DNA of 64,000 bases, taken from positions 51,141 through 115,140 of the forward strand of contig JAIXYP010000035.1 of the NCBI GenBank assembly GCA_027490155.1. The letters run 5' to 3'. Numbering within the stretch: the first letter of the stretch is position 1; the number at the start of each line of letters is the position of its first letter. This DNA comes from Cytophagaceae bacterium. Lineage in GTDB: Bacteria; Bacteroidota; Bacteroidia; Cytophagales; Flexibacteraceae. Made by a program: the position numbers and the translations under genes. This document shows, one piece after another, positions 46,036 to 56,552 of the stretch. The notes beneath the pieces are model-generated. The model was not told the DNA's origin. It saw only the letters and a list, made by a program, of their open reading frames with translations, and searched no databases.

Positions 46036-47292
46036 TTAGATCAAGACCTGAAGCGCACGATCAGTCCGCTGACTCAGCCTCGGTATTTTGCCTGCCAACA
46101 AGGTCGCTTCGACTGTTGGTGTCGGGAACAAAAGAGTCAATAGGGTCAATCCGTTGCTATCAGCATAGGTAAGCTCGGCTGGTAGGCTGGTTTTCAGTTT
46201 GGCTATCTTGCGCTCATTGTCATCGACAGCAAGCTGCAAGCTGATGGCCGTAACCTGCAATAAGTTGACTTTGATATTAAGCCTCGATAAGGTTTCAAGC
46301 ACCGTTACTAAATATTGCTCGGCAATGAAACCATAGTCTTTTGTGCTGAGCTCTATAAAGCGCTGATTCGGCTTCTGGATGATGGAAGTAGCAAGGTCCT
46401 GTTTGCGCTCAGTGTCAATGGTGGTGCCTTCGGCCTCGGGCAGGATAAAACTCCGGACCAATAGCGGGATTTGTTTTGTAGCCAATGGTCGGATGGTTTT
46501 GGGGTGAATGACAGTAGCGCCATAATAGGTCATCTCAACCGCATCAGCGTAGCTGAGGTGGGTATAGAGCGATGCCTGCTCAAATTTTTTGGGATCGGCG
46601 GATAAGACACCCGGCACGTCTTTCCAGATCGTGAGTGACTCGGCCTCAAGACAATGAGCGAAAATAGCAGCCGTAAAGTCAGATCCCTCGCGGCCAAGTG
46701 TGCTGGTTTTGCCATCCAGGGTTCCCCCAATAAAGCCTTGTGTCACGACTACATGGTTCTGGAGCAAAGAAGCCACCTCAGTACTAATGATTTTTTGTGT
46801 CCAACGCCAGTCGATTTTGCCTTCACGCCAAGTTGAGTCGGTCTGGATATATTGCCTTGCATCTAGCCAGATGGCATCAGCGTCGATTGTCCTGAGATAA
46901 TGAGCCACAATATGGGTACTTATGATCTCGCCAAAGCTGATGATCTGATCATATCCTTCGTCATAAGCCTCTGTGCGTGACTGCCGCTCTAATGTTGCCG
47001 CTAAGCGATCAAACAAACGAGGCAGCAAGTCATAAATGGGGGCCTCTGCATCAGGAAATAAGCTAATCGTTATTTGTTGGTGGAAATTATAGAGATTGGT
47101 AATGAGCTCTTTATAACTATCGCCCTTGATATAGGCTTCGTAGATTGCCTCCAGCGCATTGGTAGTTTTGCCCATTGCTGAGACGACTACCAGCAGCTCG
47201 TGCTGGATGCCATGTTGGTAAACGATTTGGGCCATGTTGCGCACAGCCTCTGCATCCTTAACGGATGCCCCCCCGAATTTGAAAACTCTCAT
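46036..47292 (-). CDS. lysC: Aspartate kinase (monofunctional)
   Basis: 418 residues. First step of the aspartate family (Lys/DAP, Met, Thr). KFGGASVKDAEAVRNM opens the kinase; FGEIISTHIVAHYL, GREGSDFTAAIFAHCLEA, and VPGVLSADPKKF are the substrate blocks. About the last 110 residues form ACT-type regulatory sequence (IKVNLLQVTAISLQLAVDD), shorter than in E. coli LysC, so feedback properties are uncertain. Separated from metX upstream by a terminator, so it is probably expressed from its own promoter. Confidence 0.93.
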   Translation of the reverse strand: MRVFKFGGASVKDAEAVRNMAQIVYQHGIQHELLVVVSAMGKTTNALEAIYEAYIKGDSYKELITNLYNFHQQITISLFPDAEAPIYDLLPRLFDRLAATLERQSRTEAYDEGYDQIISFGEIISTHIVAHYLRTIDADAIWLDARQYIQTDSTWREGKIDWRWTQKIISTEVASLLQNHVVVTQGFIGGTLDGKTSTLGREGSDFTAAIFAHCLEAESLTIWKDVPGVLSADPKKFEQASLYTHLSYADAVEMTYYGATVIHPKTIRPLATKQIPLLVRSFILPEAEGTTIDTERKQDLATSIIQKPNQRFIELSTKDYGFIAEQYLVTVLETLSRLNIKVNLLQVTAISLQLAVDDNERKIAKLKTSLPAELTYADSNGLTLLTLLFPTPTVEATLLAGKIPRLSQRTDRALQVLI

Positions 47293-47406
47293 TGTGATGT
47301 TTAACTAAGTGCCTAGAACGACACTACTGGGTGCAAAAAATGGAACATCTAGCTTGCCGTCCAAATATTGGCTCAGATAGATGAAAAGCGGTTAGGTCCT
47401 TGGCAT

Positions 47407-47457
47407 CAAAAAAGCCCCAAATCCTGCACTGAACTATATGCAGCACAGCTTGGGGCT
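47407..47457 (-). terminator. Intrinsic terminator after metX
   Basis: On the minus strand AGCCCCAA (47457-47450) pairs with TTGGGGCT (47420-47413), with a smaller CTGC/GCAG stem inside, then a T-run (47412-47408). Confidence 0.8.
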
Positions 47458-47475
47458 CTTTATCATACACCTAAA

Positions 47476-48540
47476 TTAACCAATCAATGCTGCTATTGGT
47501 TCGGCGGCAGTGGCGTGGCGTTTGCTCCACCTGAACTGCTGCACCCCAACCGTTATTTTTTCGACTTCGGTCAAGAATCCGTCATGACCAAAGTGAGACT
47601 CAAACTCAATATAATGTGCCTCTGGAATGAGGCGTGCCAAGAGTCGCTGTTCTTCTGTAGGAAACAAAATGTCAGATTTGATACCAATCACCAAAGTATC
47701 AGCTCTAACTCTCGAAAGCGCCCTTGGCACCCCATCCCGATTTCTTCCGACGTTATGGCTATCCATAGCCTGGGTCAGTCGGTAATAACTGAAGGCGTTG
47801 AATCGGTTGACCAGTTTCGTGCCTTGATATTGTTGGTATTCTATCGCCAACTGTGGCCAGATCTGGTCTAGGTCTGGGTCAGTCTGGGTGCTAGTATAGA
47901 CCTTATAGTTCCGATAGCTGAGCAAGGCTGTTGCGCGAGCTGCCCGCAAACCATCTCGACCAGCATCAGCATCTTGACTAGGCCAAGTGCTGTCTGCCTC
48001 GATGGCCAGCCGCTGCGCTTCATTAAAAGCAATTGACCAAGCCGAAGCCCGTGCACTGCTAGCGATCAGGACCAGTTGGCGGGCAAAATAGGGTTGGTCA
48101 ATTGCCCACTCAAGCGCCTGCATCCCACCCAATGACCCACCGATTAGTATTTCAATTTCCAAGATACCAAGGTATTGGGCTAGCAACTTGTGGATGGTTA
48201 CCATATCCCTGATCGTCACCTTCGGGAAGGTGTGGAAATACGGCTGGTCAGCCTCGGGGTTGACATTAAGCGGACCAGTGGTACCATAGCATGAGCTCAG
48301 GACATTGGCACAAACGACGAAGTATTTGCTTGTGTCGAACAACTTGCCTTTGCCAATCATCCCTGGCCACCAGTCATTGACCTTGGCATTTGCTGTCAGT
48401 GCATGGCACACCCAAATGACATTATTGCGGGCAGCATTCAGCTCACCATACGTCGTGTAGGCGATCTGTACTTCGGGCAACGATGCCCCACCCTCTAGGT
48501 GGATAGGGCCAATGATCGTTGCTATTTCGTTTTGTTCCAT
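47476..48540 (-). CDS. metX: Homoserine O-acetyltransferase
   Basis: 354 residues, alpha/beta-hydrolase fold. Acetylates homoserine with acetyl-CoA for methionine synthesis. ALTANAKVNDWWPGMIGKG, CYGTTGPLNVNP, the nucleophile serine in LIGGSLGGMQALEW, NRDGVPRALSRVRADTLVIGIKSDILFP (Asp) and ESHFGHDGFL (His) are characteristic. metY lies immediately upstream on the same strand (104 bp, with a hairpin between), giving the donor and user of O-acetylhomoserine in one unit. Confidence 0.95.
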   Translation of the reverse strand: MEQNEIATIIGPIHLEGGASLPEVQIAYTTYGELNAARNNVIWVCHALTANAKVNDWWPGMIGKGKLFDTSKYFVVCANVLSSCYGTTGPLNVNPEADQPYFHTFPKVTIRDMVTIHKLLAQYLGILEIEILIGGSLGGMQALEWAIDQPYFARQLVLIASSARASAWSIAFNEAQRLAIEADSTWPSQDADAGRDGLRAARATALLSYRNYKVYTSTQTDPDLDQIWPQLAIEYQQYQGTKLVNRFNAFSYYRLTQAMDSHNVGRNRDGVPRALSRVRADTLVIGIKSDILFPTEEQRLLARLIPEAHYIEFESHFGHDGFLTEVEKITVGVQQFRWSKRHATAAEPIAALIG

Positions 48541-48562
48541 AGGTGGTTTGCTTATTAGTAAG

Positions 48563-48588
48563 TGCGGTTACTTAATTTAGTAACCGCA
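48563..48588 (-). other. Intercistronic hairpin between metY and metX
   Basis: TGCGGTTACT (48563-48572) and AGTAACCGCA (48579-48588) form a perfect 10-bp stem with a 6-nt AT loop, 22 bp before metX on the minus strand. No T-run follows; it could limit read-through, mark an RNA processing site, or be a protein-binding palindrome. Confidence 0.6.
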
Positions 48589-48644
48589 TATACCGTTGCC
48601 AAAGTTGCTGGTTGACTAATCTTGGGGCTCCATTTTGAGGCGGC

Positions 48645-50419
<1,775 letters not shown>

Positions 50420-50539
50420 CTAGCGACAGCAACAGCACCAACAAGAAAATGAGAGGGACGGATGGGTGTTGACCGAATTGATCGATCGATTTTGGGCCCT
50501 AGCGGTAGTTGCAGCGATGTTGTGAACTTGAGTCGACAT
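50420..50539 (-). CDS. Putative regulatory leader peptide with C-W-C-C-C-C-R end
   Basis: 39 residues beginning MSTQVHNIAATTARAQ and ending SFSCWCCCCR-stop; five of the last seven residues are cysteine (TGT TGG TGC TGT TGC TGT CGC TAG). The ATG (50539-50537) is the last three bases of the P1 helix of the S-box riboswitch, so SAM binding should hide the start codon. Two alternative hairpins begin at the stop codon. The layout is that of an attenuation leader sensing charged tRNA-Cys, acting on metY-metX. The sequence itself carries no known domain. Translation is inferred from design, not from homology. Confidence 0.65.
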   Translation of the reverse strand: MSTQVHNIAATTARAQNRSINSVNTHPSLSFSCWCCCCR

Positions 50540-50643
50540 TTATAGTTCCTAGGAAAATTGCCTGGGCCAAGTATTGGCACCTTGCGCTTTGCAGGTTGCC
50601 AGAAGGTCGCTGAGCTTGGTCTCTACCTTCTTCTGTATAAATG
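50537..50643 (-). ncRNA. SAM-I (S-box) riboswitch
   Basis: Minus strand: P1 arms CATTTATA (50643-50636) and TATAAATG (50544-50537) pair perfectly; P2 arms AGAAGGT and ACCTTCT flank GAGACC...AGCG; the conserved CTGGCAACC and AAGGTGCCAATA core segments follow in order. These are the S-box signature elements. It is isolated from dapD by a terminator and lies at the start of the metY-metX transcript, where SAM repression is expected. No terminator hairpin directly follows P1. Confidence 0.85.
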
Positions 50644-50668
50644 GACTGCTTTTGGCGAATCCGTAATG

Positions 50669-50701
50669 CAAAGCAACATCTGTCTGGATCAATTATCCAA
50701 A
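50669..50701 (-). promoter_or_regulatory. Probable promoter of the S-box-metY transcript
   Basis: Minus strand TTTG (50701-50698), 21 bp spacer, TTGCTTTG (50676-50669), one mismatch to TAnnTTTG. The predicted start near 50665 is about 20 nt before P1. Confidence 0.4.
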
Positions 50702-50744
50702 TCTTGTACCAGAATATTTTATGGATAGCCATACGAAATGGCAA

Positions 50745-50780
50745 CAAAAAAGCCCTCAAATAACTAGTAATGAGGGCTTT
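50745..50780 (-). terminator. Intrinsic terminator after dapD
   Basis: AAAGCCCTCA (50780-50771 on the minus strand) pairs with TGAGGGCTTT (50758-50749), followed by TTTT. It lies 22 bp past the dapD stop and separates dapD from the S-box transcript. Confidence 0.88.
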
Positions 50781-50801
50781 GTAAAAGAAATTAAAGTACA
50801 A

Positions 50802-51641
50802 CTAAGCAGCGATATTATTGTCGCGTAGGGCCTCGTTCAGGCTCGTTTTGAGATCAGTACTGGCTTTTCGTTGGCCGATGATGAGGGCACAAGGCACCTG
50901 ATATTCGCCTGCTGGGTACTTCCGAGTGTAGCTTCCAGGAATCACAACTGACCTTGGAGGGACATAACCCTTGTACTCGACGGGGGTCTCACCAGTCACG
51001 TCGAGAACCTTGCTGCTGCCTGTCAGGACCACATTAGCACCCAGAACTGCCTCCTTGCCAACATGAGCTCCTTCGACCACGATACAACGACTTCCAACAA
51101 AGACACCATCCTCGATGATGACAGGTGCAGCTTGGACAGGCTCAAGCACTCCACCTATTCCTACACCACCACTAAGGTGGACATGGGCGCCAATCTGGGC
51201 ACAACTACCGACCGTTGCCCAGGTATCCACCATAGTGCCTGGCCCTACAAATGCGCCAATGTTCACGTATGACGGCATCAAGATCACCCCAGGGCTCAAA
51301 TAGGCGCCATACCGAGCCACCGCTGGCGGAACTACCCGCACCCCCTGGGCCTCATAGTTGGTTTTAAGGGCCATTTTGTCATGAAACTCAAAGATGCCCA
51401 GCTCGGTAGTTTCCATCTTCCGGATTGGGAAGTAGAGGATTACGGCCTTCTTGACCCATTCATTGACTTGCCAACCTGAAGGTTGGCCTAGATTAGGCTC
51501 AGCAACCCTCAGCTCACCAGCATCTAGTAGTTTGATGGTTTGGTTGATTGCATCAATGGTGGTGTGTAGGCTAAGCAAACTGCGGTCAGACCAAGCGGCC
51601 TCGATAGTGGTTGCAAGCTCTTGGATATTGTTAAGGCTCAT
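50802..51641 (-). CDS. dapD: Tetrahydrodipicolinate N-succinyltransferase
   Basis: 279 residues. Succinylates tetrahydrodipicolinate in the DAP/lysine pathway. N-terminal helical domain, then a left-handed beta-helix of hexapeptide repeats (GAYLSPGVILMPSYVNIGAF, GVFVGSRCIVVEGAHVG) and the conserved VDTWATVGSCAQIG and GGVLEPVQAAPVIIED. Presence of DapD indicates the succinylase route rather than the DapL aminotransferase shortcut. It sits upstream of the Met genes but in its own transcription unit. Confidence 0.96.
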   Translation of the reverse strand: MSLNNIQELATTIEAAWSDRSLLSLHTTIDAINQTIKLLDAGELRVAEPNLGQPSGWQVNEWVKKAVILYFPIRKMETTELGIFEFHDKMALKTNYEAQGVRVVPPAVARYGAYLSPGVILMPSYVNIGAFVGPGTMVDTWATVGSCAQIGAHVHLSGGVGIGGVLEPVQAAPVIIEDGVFVGSRCIVVEGAHVGKEAVLGANVVLTGSSKVLDVTGETPVEYKGYVPPRSVVIPGSYTRKYPAGEYQVPCALIIGQRKASTDLKTSLNEALRDNNIAA

Positions 51642-51757
51642 TATAGCGGGAGTAGGTTTTCGGGATAATCAGTTACGTTCTGCAGGGTCGAAGGCTCGAC
51701 CAAGATCTTACTTACTGCGATCAGGCAATATTACGTCCTTGGTGCTACATTTGGCCT

Positions 51758-52915
51758 ATGCCTGCTGCACTAAGCCCCAAGTTTGTTCCGAAAAAGATTG
51801 CCTTTGCATCGGTGCTTAAGCCTGTGCAAGACACTCGGATGTGGCACAAAATGGGGAGGTCTGCCTCCTCATCAGCGCAATATGAGGTCCTCGTTGTTGG
51901 GTCTGGTTCAACCCCAATAGAAAAAGCAAATGGGGTTAGCTTCTATCCTATTTTTGGTGGGAGTCGGCTAGGCATTTGGCGGTACATCGTGAGCCTAAAA
52001 TACGCCCAGTTTTTATGGTCAAATCGGCCTAAAATTCAGGTGGTTTGTAGCCCTGAATTACTTTTGGTTGCCTGTATATATCGTTTGTTTGCCAGATCAA
52101 GTAGGTTGGTCTATGATGTGCGTGAAAATTATATTTCAAACATATGGTTTACAGATAGTTATATCATCCTAATTCGACCAATTTTGGCAGCATACATTAT
52201 GATCTTGGAGCGGCTCGCAACCCTAGTGGCTGACCAAATCTGGGTTGCAGAGGCATGTTATCAGCTAGAACGGCCGAGCTATTTTGGTAAGTCCATTTTG
52301 CTGCCAAATCTCTATGATCAAAGGTTGGGATTTAGGACAGTACCTCCAGACAATCGAGGTCCAGACAAACCTTTGCAACTTTTGATTTCGGGTACATTGG
52401 GTAGGCACTATGGCACCCTCGAGGCCATCACTTGGGCAAAAAAACTAGCTGAACTGCGGGCGATCAAGTTAACCATAACGGGCTACGCAGCAGATCTTGA
52501 ATACGGGAAATTGGTTTTGGAGGCTTGCCAAAGCATTGATTGGATCATGACTGAAGGTATTACCTCCATGGTTCCTTATTCGAGGATTATTGAGCTGACC
52601 AAGGGGACTGATTTCCTGCTCCTACCCTACCTACCCAATCAAAGCACCCAAAATCGGATACCGACCAAACTATACGAAGGACTGGCTTGGTCAGTACCGA
52701 TGTTGGTGTCCCATAACGATGTATGGGCCACCATTATCAAGAACCATGACGCAGGGCTTATGCTAGATTTTACCCAAACACCAACACCCGATTTGGTAAA
52801 TAAGCTGGAAGCTGATTCGTTTTATCGCAATGAGTTAGGCAAAAATCTAGATCCTATTTTTTGGCAGTCGATAGAACCAAGGTTCTTGGCCTCACTTGAT
52901 GCACTCATAACCTAA
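51758..52915 (+). CDS. Glycosyltransferase, GT-B fold (GT4-like)
   Basis: 385 residues, no signal peptide. The C-terminal half has LLISGTLGRHYGTLEAI, then FLLLPYLPNQSTQNRIPTKL and YEGLAWSVPMLVS, matching the nucleotide-sugar binding region of GT4-like enzymes, although the usual E-x7-E spacing is not exact. The N-terminal half has VYDVRENYIS near residue 125. Some hydrophobic stretches suggest membrane association. Donor, acceptor and pathway unknown; no polysaccharide gene cluster surrounds it. Divergent from dapD with 116 bp between. Confidence 0.82.
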   Translation: MPAALSPKFVPKKIAFASVLKPVQDTRMWHKMGRSASSSAQYEVLVVGSGSTPIEKANGVSFYPIFGGSRLGIWRYIVSLKYAQFLWSNRPKIQVVCSPELLLVACIYRLFARSSRLVYDVRENYISNIWFTDSYIILIRPILAAYIMILERLATLVADQIWVAEACYQLERPSYFGKSILLPNLYDQRLGFRTVPPDNRGPDKPLQLLISGTLGRHYGTLEAITWAKKLAELRAIKLTITGYAADLEYGKLVLEACQSIDWIMTEGITSMVPYSRIIELTKGTDFLLLPYLPNQSTQNRIPTKLYEGLAWSVPMLVSHNDVWATIIKNHDAGLMLDFTQTPTPDLVNKLEADSFYRNELGKNLDPIFWQSIEPRFLASLDALIT

Positions 52916-53157
52916 GTCAATGACAACTCGCAGTGATTAGGCTATTCCCACATAGTATTACTGGGGTTGATAGCCCAATTTCTGGTATTTTTAGGTGGCT
53001 AAAAGGAAAATTGCTTGTTGTTAAGGATAATAATGTGATGTTAAAACAACTATCTGGTCAATAATTTGGTCTTATTGTTGTGAGCTAGTTCGACACCAGT
53101 CGTGGATAATGAGCAATCCCCCCTTAAATTGACCACAAATCAGGATCCCACCAGACC

Positions 53158-56115
53158 ATGCCAAAAACATTGACAAGACTAATCCTGGTATGTTTGCTCT
53201 TGCTGCTCTCAACCAGTGGCAGTTGGGCTACGCATATTGTGGGTGGAGAGTTCAACATGAAGCACCTGATTAACAACCGCTATCGGGTGCAGCTAACCGT
53301 TTATTTTGATGATATCAATGGCAACCAAGGTGCAATAGACCCGAACATCACTGTCCACCTCTATCGACAAAGCGACAATGTCCTGATTACTGACTTTGAC
53401 CTTCGACTTCGGGAACAAACCGCATTTGTTGCATCGTCAAATCAACGCTGTGGGTCCAGCACCCTAAGCACAAGGATCCTGAAGTATTACGAAGACCTCG
53501 AGTTTGACGCAAGTGCCTTTACCGATCGGGAAGGTTACTACCTATCCTACGAACGCTGTTGCCGCAATGCCGCGATTTCGAATATTCGGAACCCTGGGTC
53601 TGTTGGGCAGACCTTCTATATGGAGTTCCCATCGATGACCATCAATGGCCGTCGGTTCATCAACTCCACCCCCGAGTTCACTGTACCACTAAATGACTAT
53701 GCTTGCCTTAACAGGCAGTTTAATCTGCCATTCAACGCCATTGATGCTGATGGTGACTCGTTATTGTATGAGCTAGTGGAACCACTTATAGGTAACTCTT
53801 CCAACCAACCAGGGTTTATAGTCCCTCCTGCTTTCCCAAGGCCTTATGCCACTTGCAACTGGGCACCTGGGTACAACGCCCAAACCCAAATTAGGGGAAG
53901 CCAACCCCTCCGGATCAATGCGAGATCTGGGCTACTGACCGTAGTTCCTGGTTTCACAACAGGCTTGATGGTCTTTGCTGTTCAGGTCAGGGAGTTTCGG
54001 AATGGGCAACAGATCAGCCTCACTAGGCGTGAATACCAATTGCAAGTGCGCGACTGCCCACCAGTAGCAGTGCCAAACCTTAACGTGTCGTTTGGTGGCT
54101 GGTCTCGCAATGCGCCTGACGTAGTTGTGAATACCAATAGTGGAATTATGATACCAATCGACATTGGTGCCCTTCTGAATCAGGCTCCAAATGCAAGTGT
54201 CTGCCTTACCGCTACGGCTCTCAATTTTACACCTTCTGCTCCGCTGCTCAACACACCGAACCCTTGCTTCAACATCAACAACAACACCAACAATGTCTCG
54301 GCTACGTTACAACTACCTGAATGTAGCAGGACTTTTGGTACCCCCTATCGCATCCGACTAACAGCCTCTGTTGATGCCTGCCCGCAACCAACAATCGACA
54401 CTGTGTTGCTAAATATATATGTAAACCCGATTCCGATCTCAAAACCAGTAATTACAACCCCCTTACTTGGCAGCAACCGAATAGACACCATATCAATACT
54501 TAGGGGCAGAACGCTTAACCTGAGGACTTGGGCCAAGGACACAAATAGAAAAGCGCTGGCCATTGAAGTAACACAGTTTAATGCGCCTAACGCTGGCGGT
54601 CCATTAGTCTTGACCGCAGTAGGGCGAGATAGCGTATTTCTATCAAGCGACTGGGTGGCCGAATGCCCAAGTTCTAATCAAGGTGTTAAATACCAGATTG
54701 TCGCCAAATCAACAGTATGTGCGCAGACAGCGACAGATACCTCTTGGTTATACGTAAGGGTTGTAGATCCAAATTTTAATGAGCCTATTGCTTTTACGTC
54801 GCTACGACCTCTGCGTTTTGTAGCGGATACTGTGGTAGTCGATGCAGGACAGGTTGTACAATTTTCCGCAACAGGCCAAGATACGGCCCGGCGATACACT
54901 TCCCTCAGGATGATTGGCAGCAACTTTCCTGATCAGGCCTTTAATGGACTTATACGTAGTGACAGTAGTGCCTCAGGGACTGTGACATTGCCATTTAGCT
55001 ACCGGACTTCTTGTCGGGATCTGAATATTCTGCCAGAAGTTTTGCTGGTGGCCAAGAACCGTAGTTGCGATACCCTAGGACTTGATACCATAAGGGTGGT
55101 CATTAAAGCAATACCTCCACCAGATGGCTTACCCTCCATCAGCACTACCATAGACACTAACAGGATCAACAAAGGAACTATCTTCTTAAGCCCGGGCGAA
55201 ATTTTGCGTTTTGACGCCATTGGTACCAGCCCAAATTTGCTAAACACAAAGGTTGTGGCACGAGGCCAAGGATTCCGTCAGACAGAGCTGAACACTGAGT
55301 TTGCTACTACCAACGGGTTTGGAACTGCAAGGTTGCCGATCACTTTTGTGGCCCGCTGCGAGGACATCGGCAACCAAACTCGTCAGACTATCTACCTAAA
55401 GGTTATCAACGACCCTTGCCGGATTAACCAGTTCGACAGCCTTTCCTTCAATATCATCGTTCGGGATACCAATAAGGCTCCAATTGTCACAGCAGAGGTT
55501 ATAGCACCAGAGCCAGAACAGTTGTCCGGTGGTAATATGATCGTGGCCAGGGCGATCTATGTTAAGGACCAACTCATGATGCAGGTCAAGGTTGACAATC
55601 CTGATAGTAGTTTGATTCGAATTCGATTGGTGCCTTCTGGCTTTGCACTTAGCCGCCTAGGTCTATCAAATGCGGAAGTTACAGGTAGACAATCCTTGGT
55701 TTATCCAGTAAACATTAGCCCAACTTGTGACGTCTTGCTTGGCAAACAGCGGGAGACCTTTAGGTTCAAGGCCTTTGTGGTGGACTCGATTTGTTTCCCT
55801 GGTTATCGTGACTCAATTAGCGTCAATCTTGAGATTTTTGATTCAGCATCTCGTGATTTTACGCCACCCAATGTGCTTACACCTAATGGGGACCAGAAAA
55901 ACGATGAGTGGAACCTCGAGAAATTACTCCCACCTGATAACTGCCTCGATCAATTTGAATCCGTAAGGGTCTATAACCGATATGGTGCCCAAGTCTATTA
56001 TGCTGAGCAGCGGGATTTTGTTTGGAGGCCAGGTAACTTGCCAGCCAGTACCTATTTCTGGATCATCAAGTACAGAAACAAAAGCTATCGTGGCTGGATA
56101 GAGGTTCTATACTAG
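53158..56115 (+). CDS. Large secreted protein with gliding-motility-type (T9SS type B) C-terminal domain
   Basis: 985 residues. Signal peptide KTLTRLILVCLLLLLSTSG...SWA is followed by THIVGGEFNMKHL, a common start of Bacteroidota adhesin-like proteins. The body is repeats of about 110-130 residues of beta-sandwich type with conserved Cys pairs and recurring DT/VD-LxFxATGxD phrases (for example VDAGQVVQFSATGQDTARR, SPGEILRFDAIGTSPNL). The last ~85 residues (PPNVLTPNGDQKNDEW ... FESVRVYNRYGAQVYY ... PASTYFWIIKYRN) are the type B sorting domain for T9SS export and surface attachment. Substrate or ligand unknown. Confidence 0.9.
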   Translation: MPKTLTRLILVCLLLLLSTSGSWATHIVGGEFNMKHLINNRYRVQLTVYFDDINGNQGAIDPNITVHLYRQSDNVLITDFDLRLREQTAFVASSNQRCGSSTLSTRILKYYEDLEFDASAFTDREGYYLSYERCCRNAAISNIRNPGSVGQTFYMEFPSMTINGRRFINSTPEFTVPLNDYACLNRQFNLPFNAIDADGDSLLYELVEPLIGNSSNQPGFIVPPAFPRPYATCNWAPGYNAQTQIRGSQPLRINARSGLLTVVPGFTTGLMVFAVQVREFRNGQQISLTRREYQLQVRDCPPVAVPNLNVSFGGWSRNAPDVVVNTNSGIMIPIDIGALLNQAPNASVCLTATALNFTPSAPLLNTPNPCFNINNNTNNVSATLQLPECSRTFGTPYRIRLTASVDACPQPTIDTVLLNIYVNPIPISKPVITTPLLGSNRIDTISILRGRTLNLRTWAKDTNRKALAIEVTQFNAPNAGGPLVLTAVGRDSVFLSSDWVAECPSSNQGVKYQIVAKSTVCAQTATDTSWLYVRVVDPNFNEPIAFTSLRPLRFVADTVVVDAGQVVQFSATGQDTARRYTSLRMIGSNFPDQAFNGLIRSDSSASGTVTLPFSYRTSCRDLNILPEVLLVAKNRSCDTLGLDTIRVVIKAIPPPDGLPSISTTIDTNRINKGTIFLSPGEILRFDAIGTSPNLLNTKVVARGQGFRQTELNTEFATTNGFGTARLPITFVARCEDIGNQTRQTIYLKVINDPCRINQFDSLSFNIIVRDTNKAPIVTAEVIAPEPEQLSGGNMIVARAIYVKDQLMMQVKVDNPDSSLIRIRLVPSGFALSRLGLSNAEVTGRQSLVYPVNISPTCDVLLGKQRETFRFKAFVVDSICFPGYRDSISVNLEIFDSASRDFTPPNVLTPNGDQKNDEWNLEKLLPPDNCLDQFESVRVYNRYGAQVYYAEQRDFVWRPGNLPASTYFWIIKYRNKSYRGWIEVLY

Positions 56116-56187
56116 ACACTTCGGAATTTATGGAGAGTGATGGATAGGAAACAACCTTGCCAATTACATCCTACGGATTGCAAAAAT

Positions 56188-56223
56188 CAAAAGCCGCCCA
56201 ACGCATGACGTTAGGCGGCTTTA
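56188..56223. terminator. Terminator between the type B protein gene and the tRNA
   Basis: AAAAGCCGCC (56189-56198) pairs with GGCGGCTTT (56214-56222), with an inner AACG/CGTT stem. On the minus strand it is followed by TTTTGATTTTTG, so it ends the tRNA transcript; it may work in both directions. Confidence 0.75.
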
Positions 56224-56233
56224 GTGTTGGAGG

Positions 56234-56307
56234 TGGGCCAGGAGGGAATCGAACCCCCAACCTGCTGATTATGAGTCAGATGCTCTAACCGACTGAGCTA
56301 CTAGCCC
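56234..56307 (-). tRNA. tRNA with CAU anticodon (tRNA-Met, or Ile2)
   Basis: 74 nt on the minus strand. GGGCTAG pairs with CTGGCCC (one G-U), D-arm GCTC-AGTCGGTTA-GAGC, anticodon loop CTCATAA (anticodon CAU), T-arm GGGGG-TTCGATT-CCCTC. The 3' CCA is not fully encoded (A-C-C-T). CAU can be elongator Met or lysidine-modified Ile2; the initiator is excluded by the G1-C72 pair and the T-stem. Anticodon-stem pair 27-43 is a U-C mismatch. Confidence 0.93.
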
Positions 56308-56552
56308 ATCGAACAAATCTGCTGGCTTGGTGGCCATACGAATTGTTGATTGAGTGCAAAACTAGGTATTTGGGACAACGGAAGCAAACCTAGCCGAAAA
56401 GAATATCGACAAGGGTAAAGAACTCAGCCAAAATAGGTGTGGCCTAACGATAAGTTTATCTATTTTTGGCCCGCCGATTAGGTTGCTATCCATCACCAAG
56501 TATGTGGGACGACCTAAAGGGCATCAACACAGAAAAACAAGTCATCTCACCC

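Noticed and set aside
47368..47871. 167-codon plus-strand ORF
   Set aside because: Antisense shadow over the 3' end of metX and its terminator; metX is unambiguous.
50499..50801. 100-codon minus-strand ORF spanning the dapD terminator and the S-box
   Set aside because: Runs through an intrinsic terminator and the riboswitch aptamer.
53059..53077. CAATAA-TTTGGTC-TTATTG hairpin upstream of the type B T9SS protein
   Set aside because: Weak all-AT stem without T-run or other context; likely chance.
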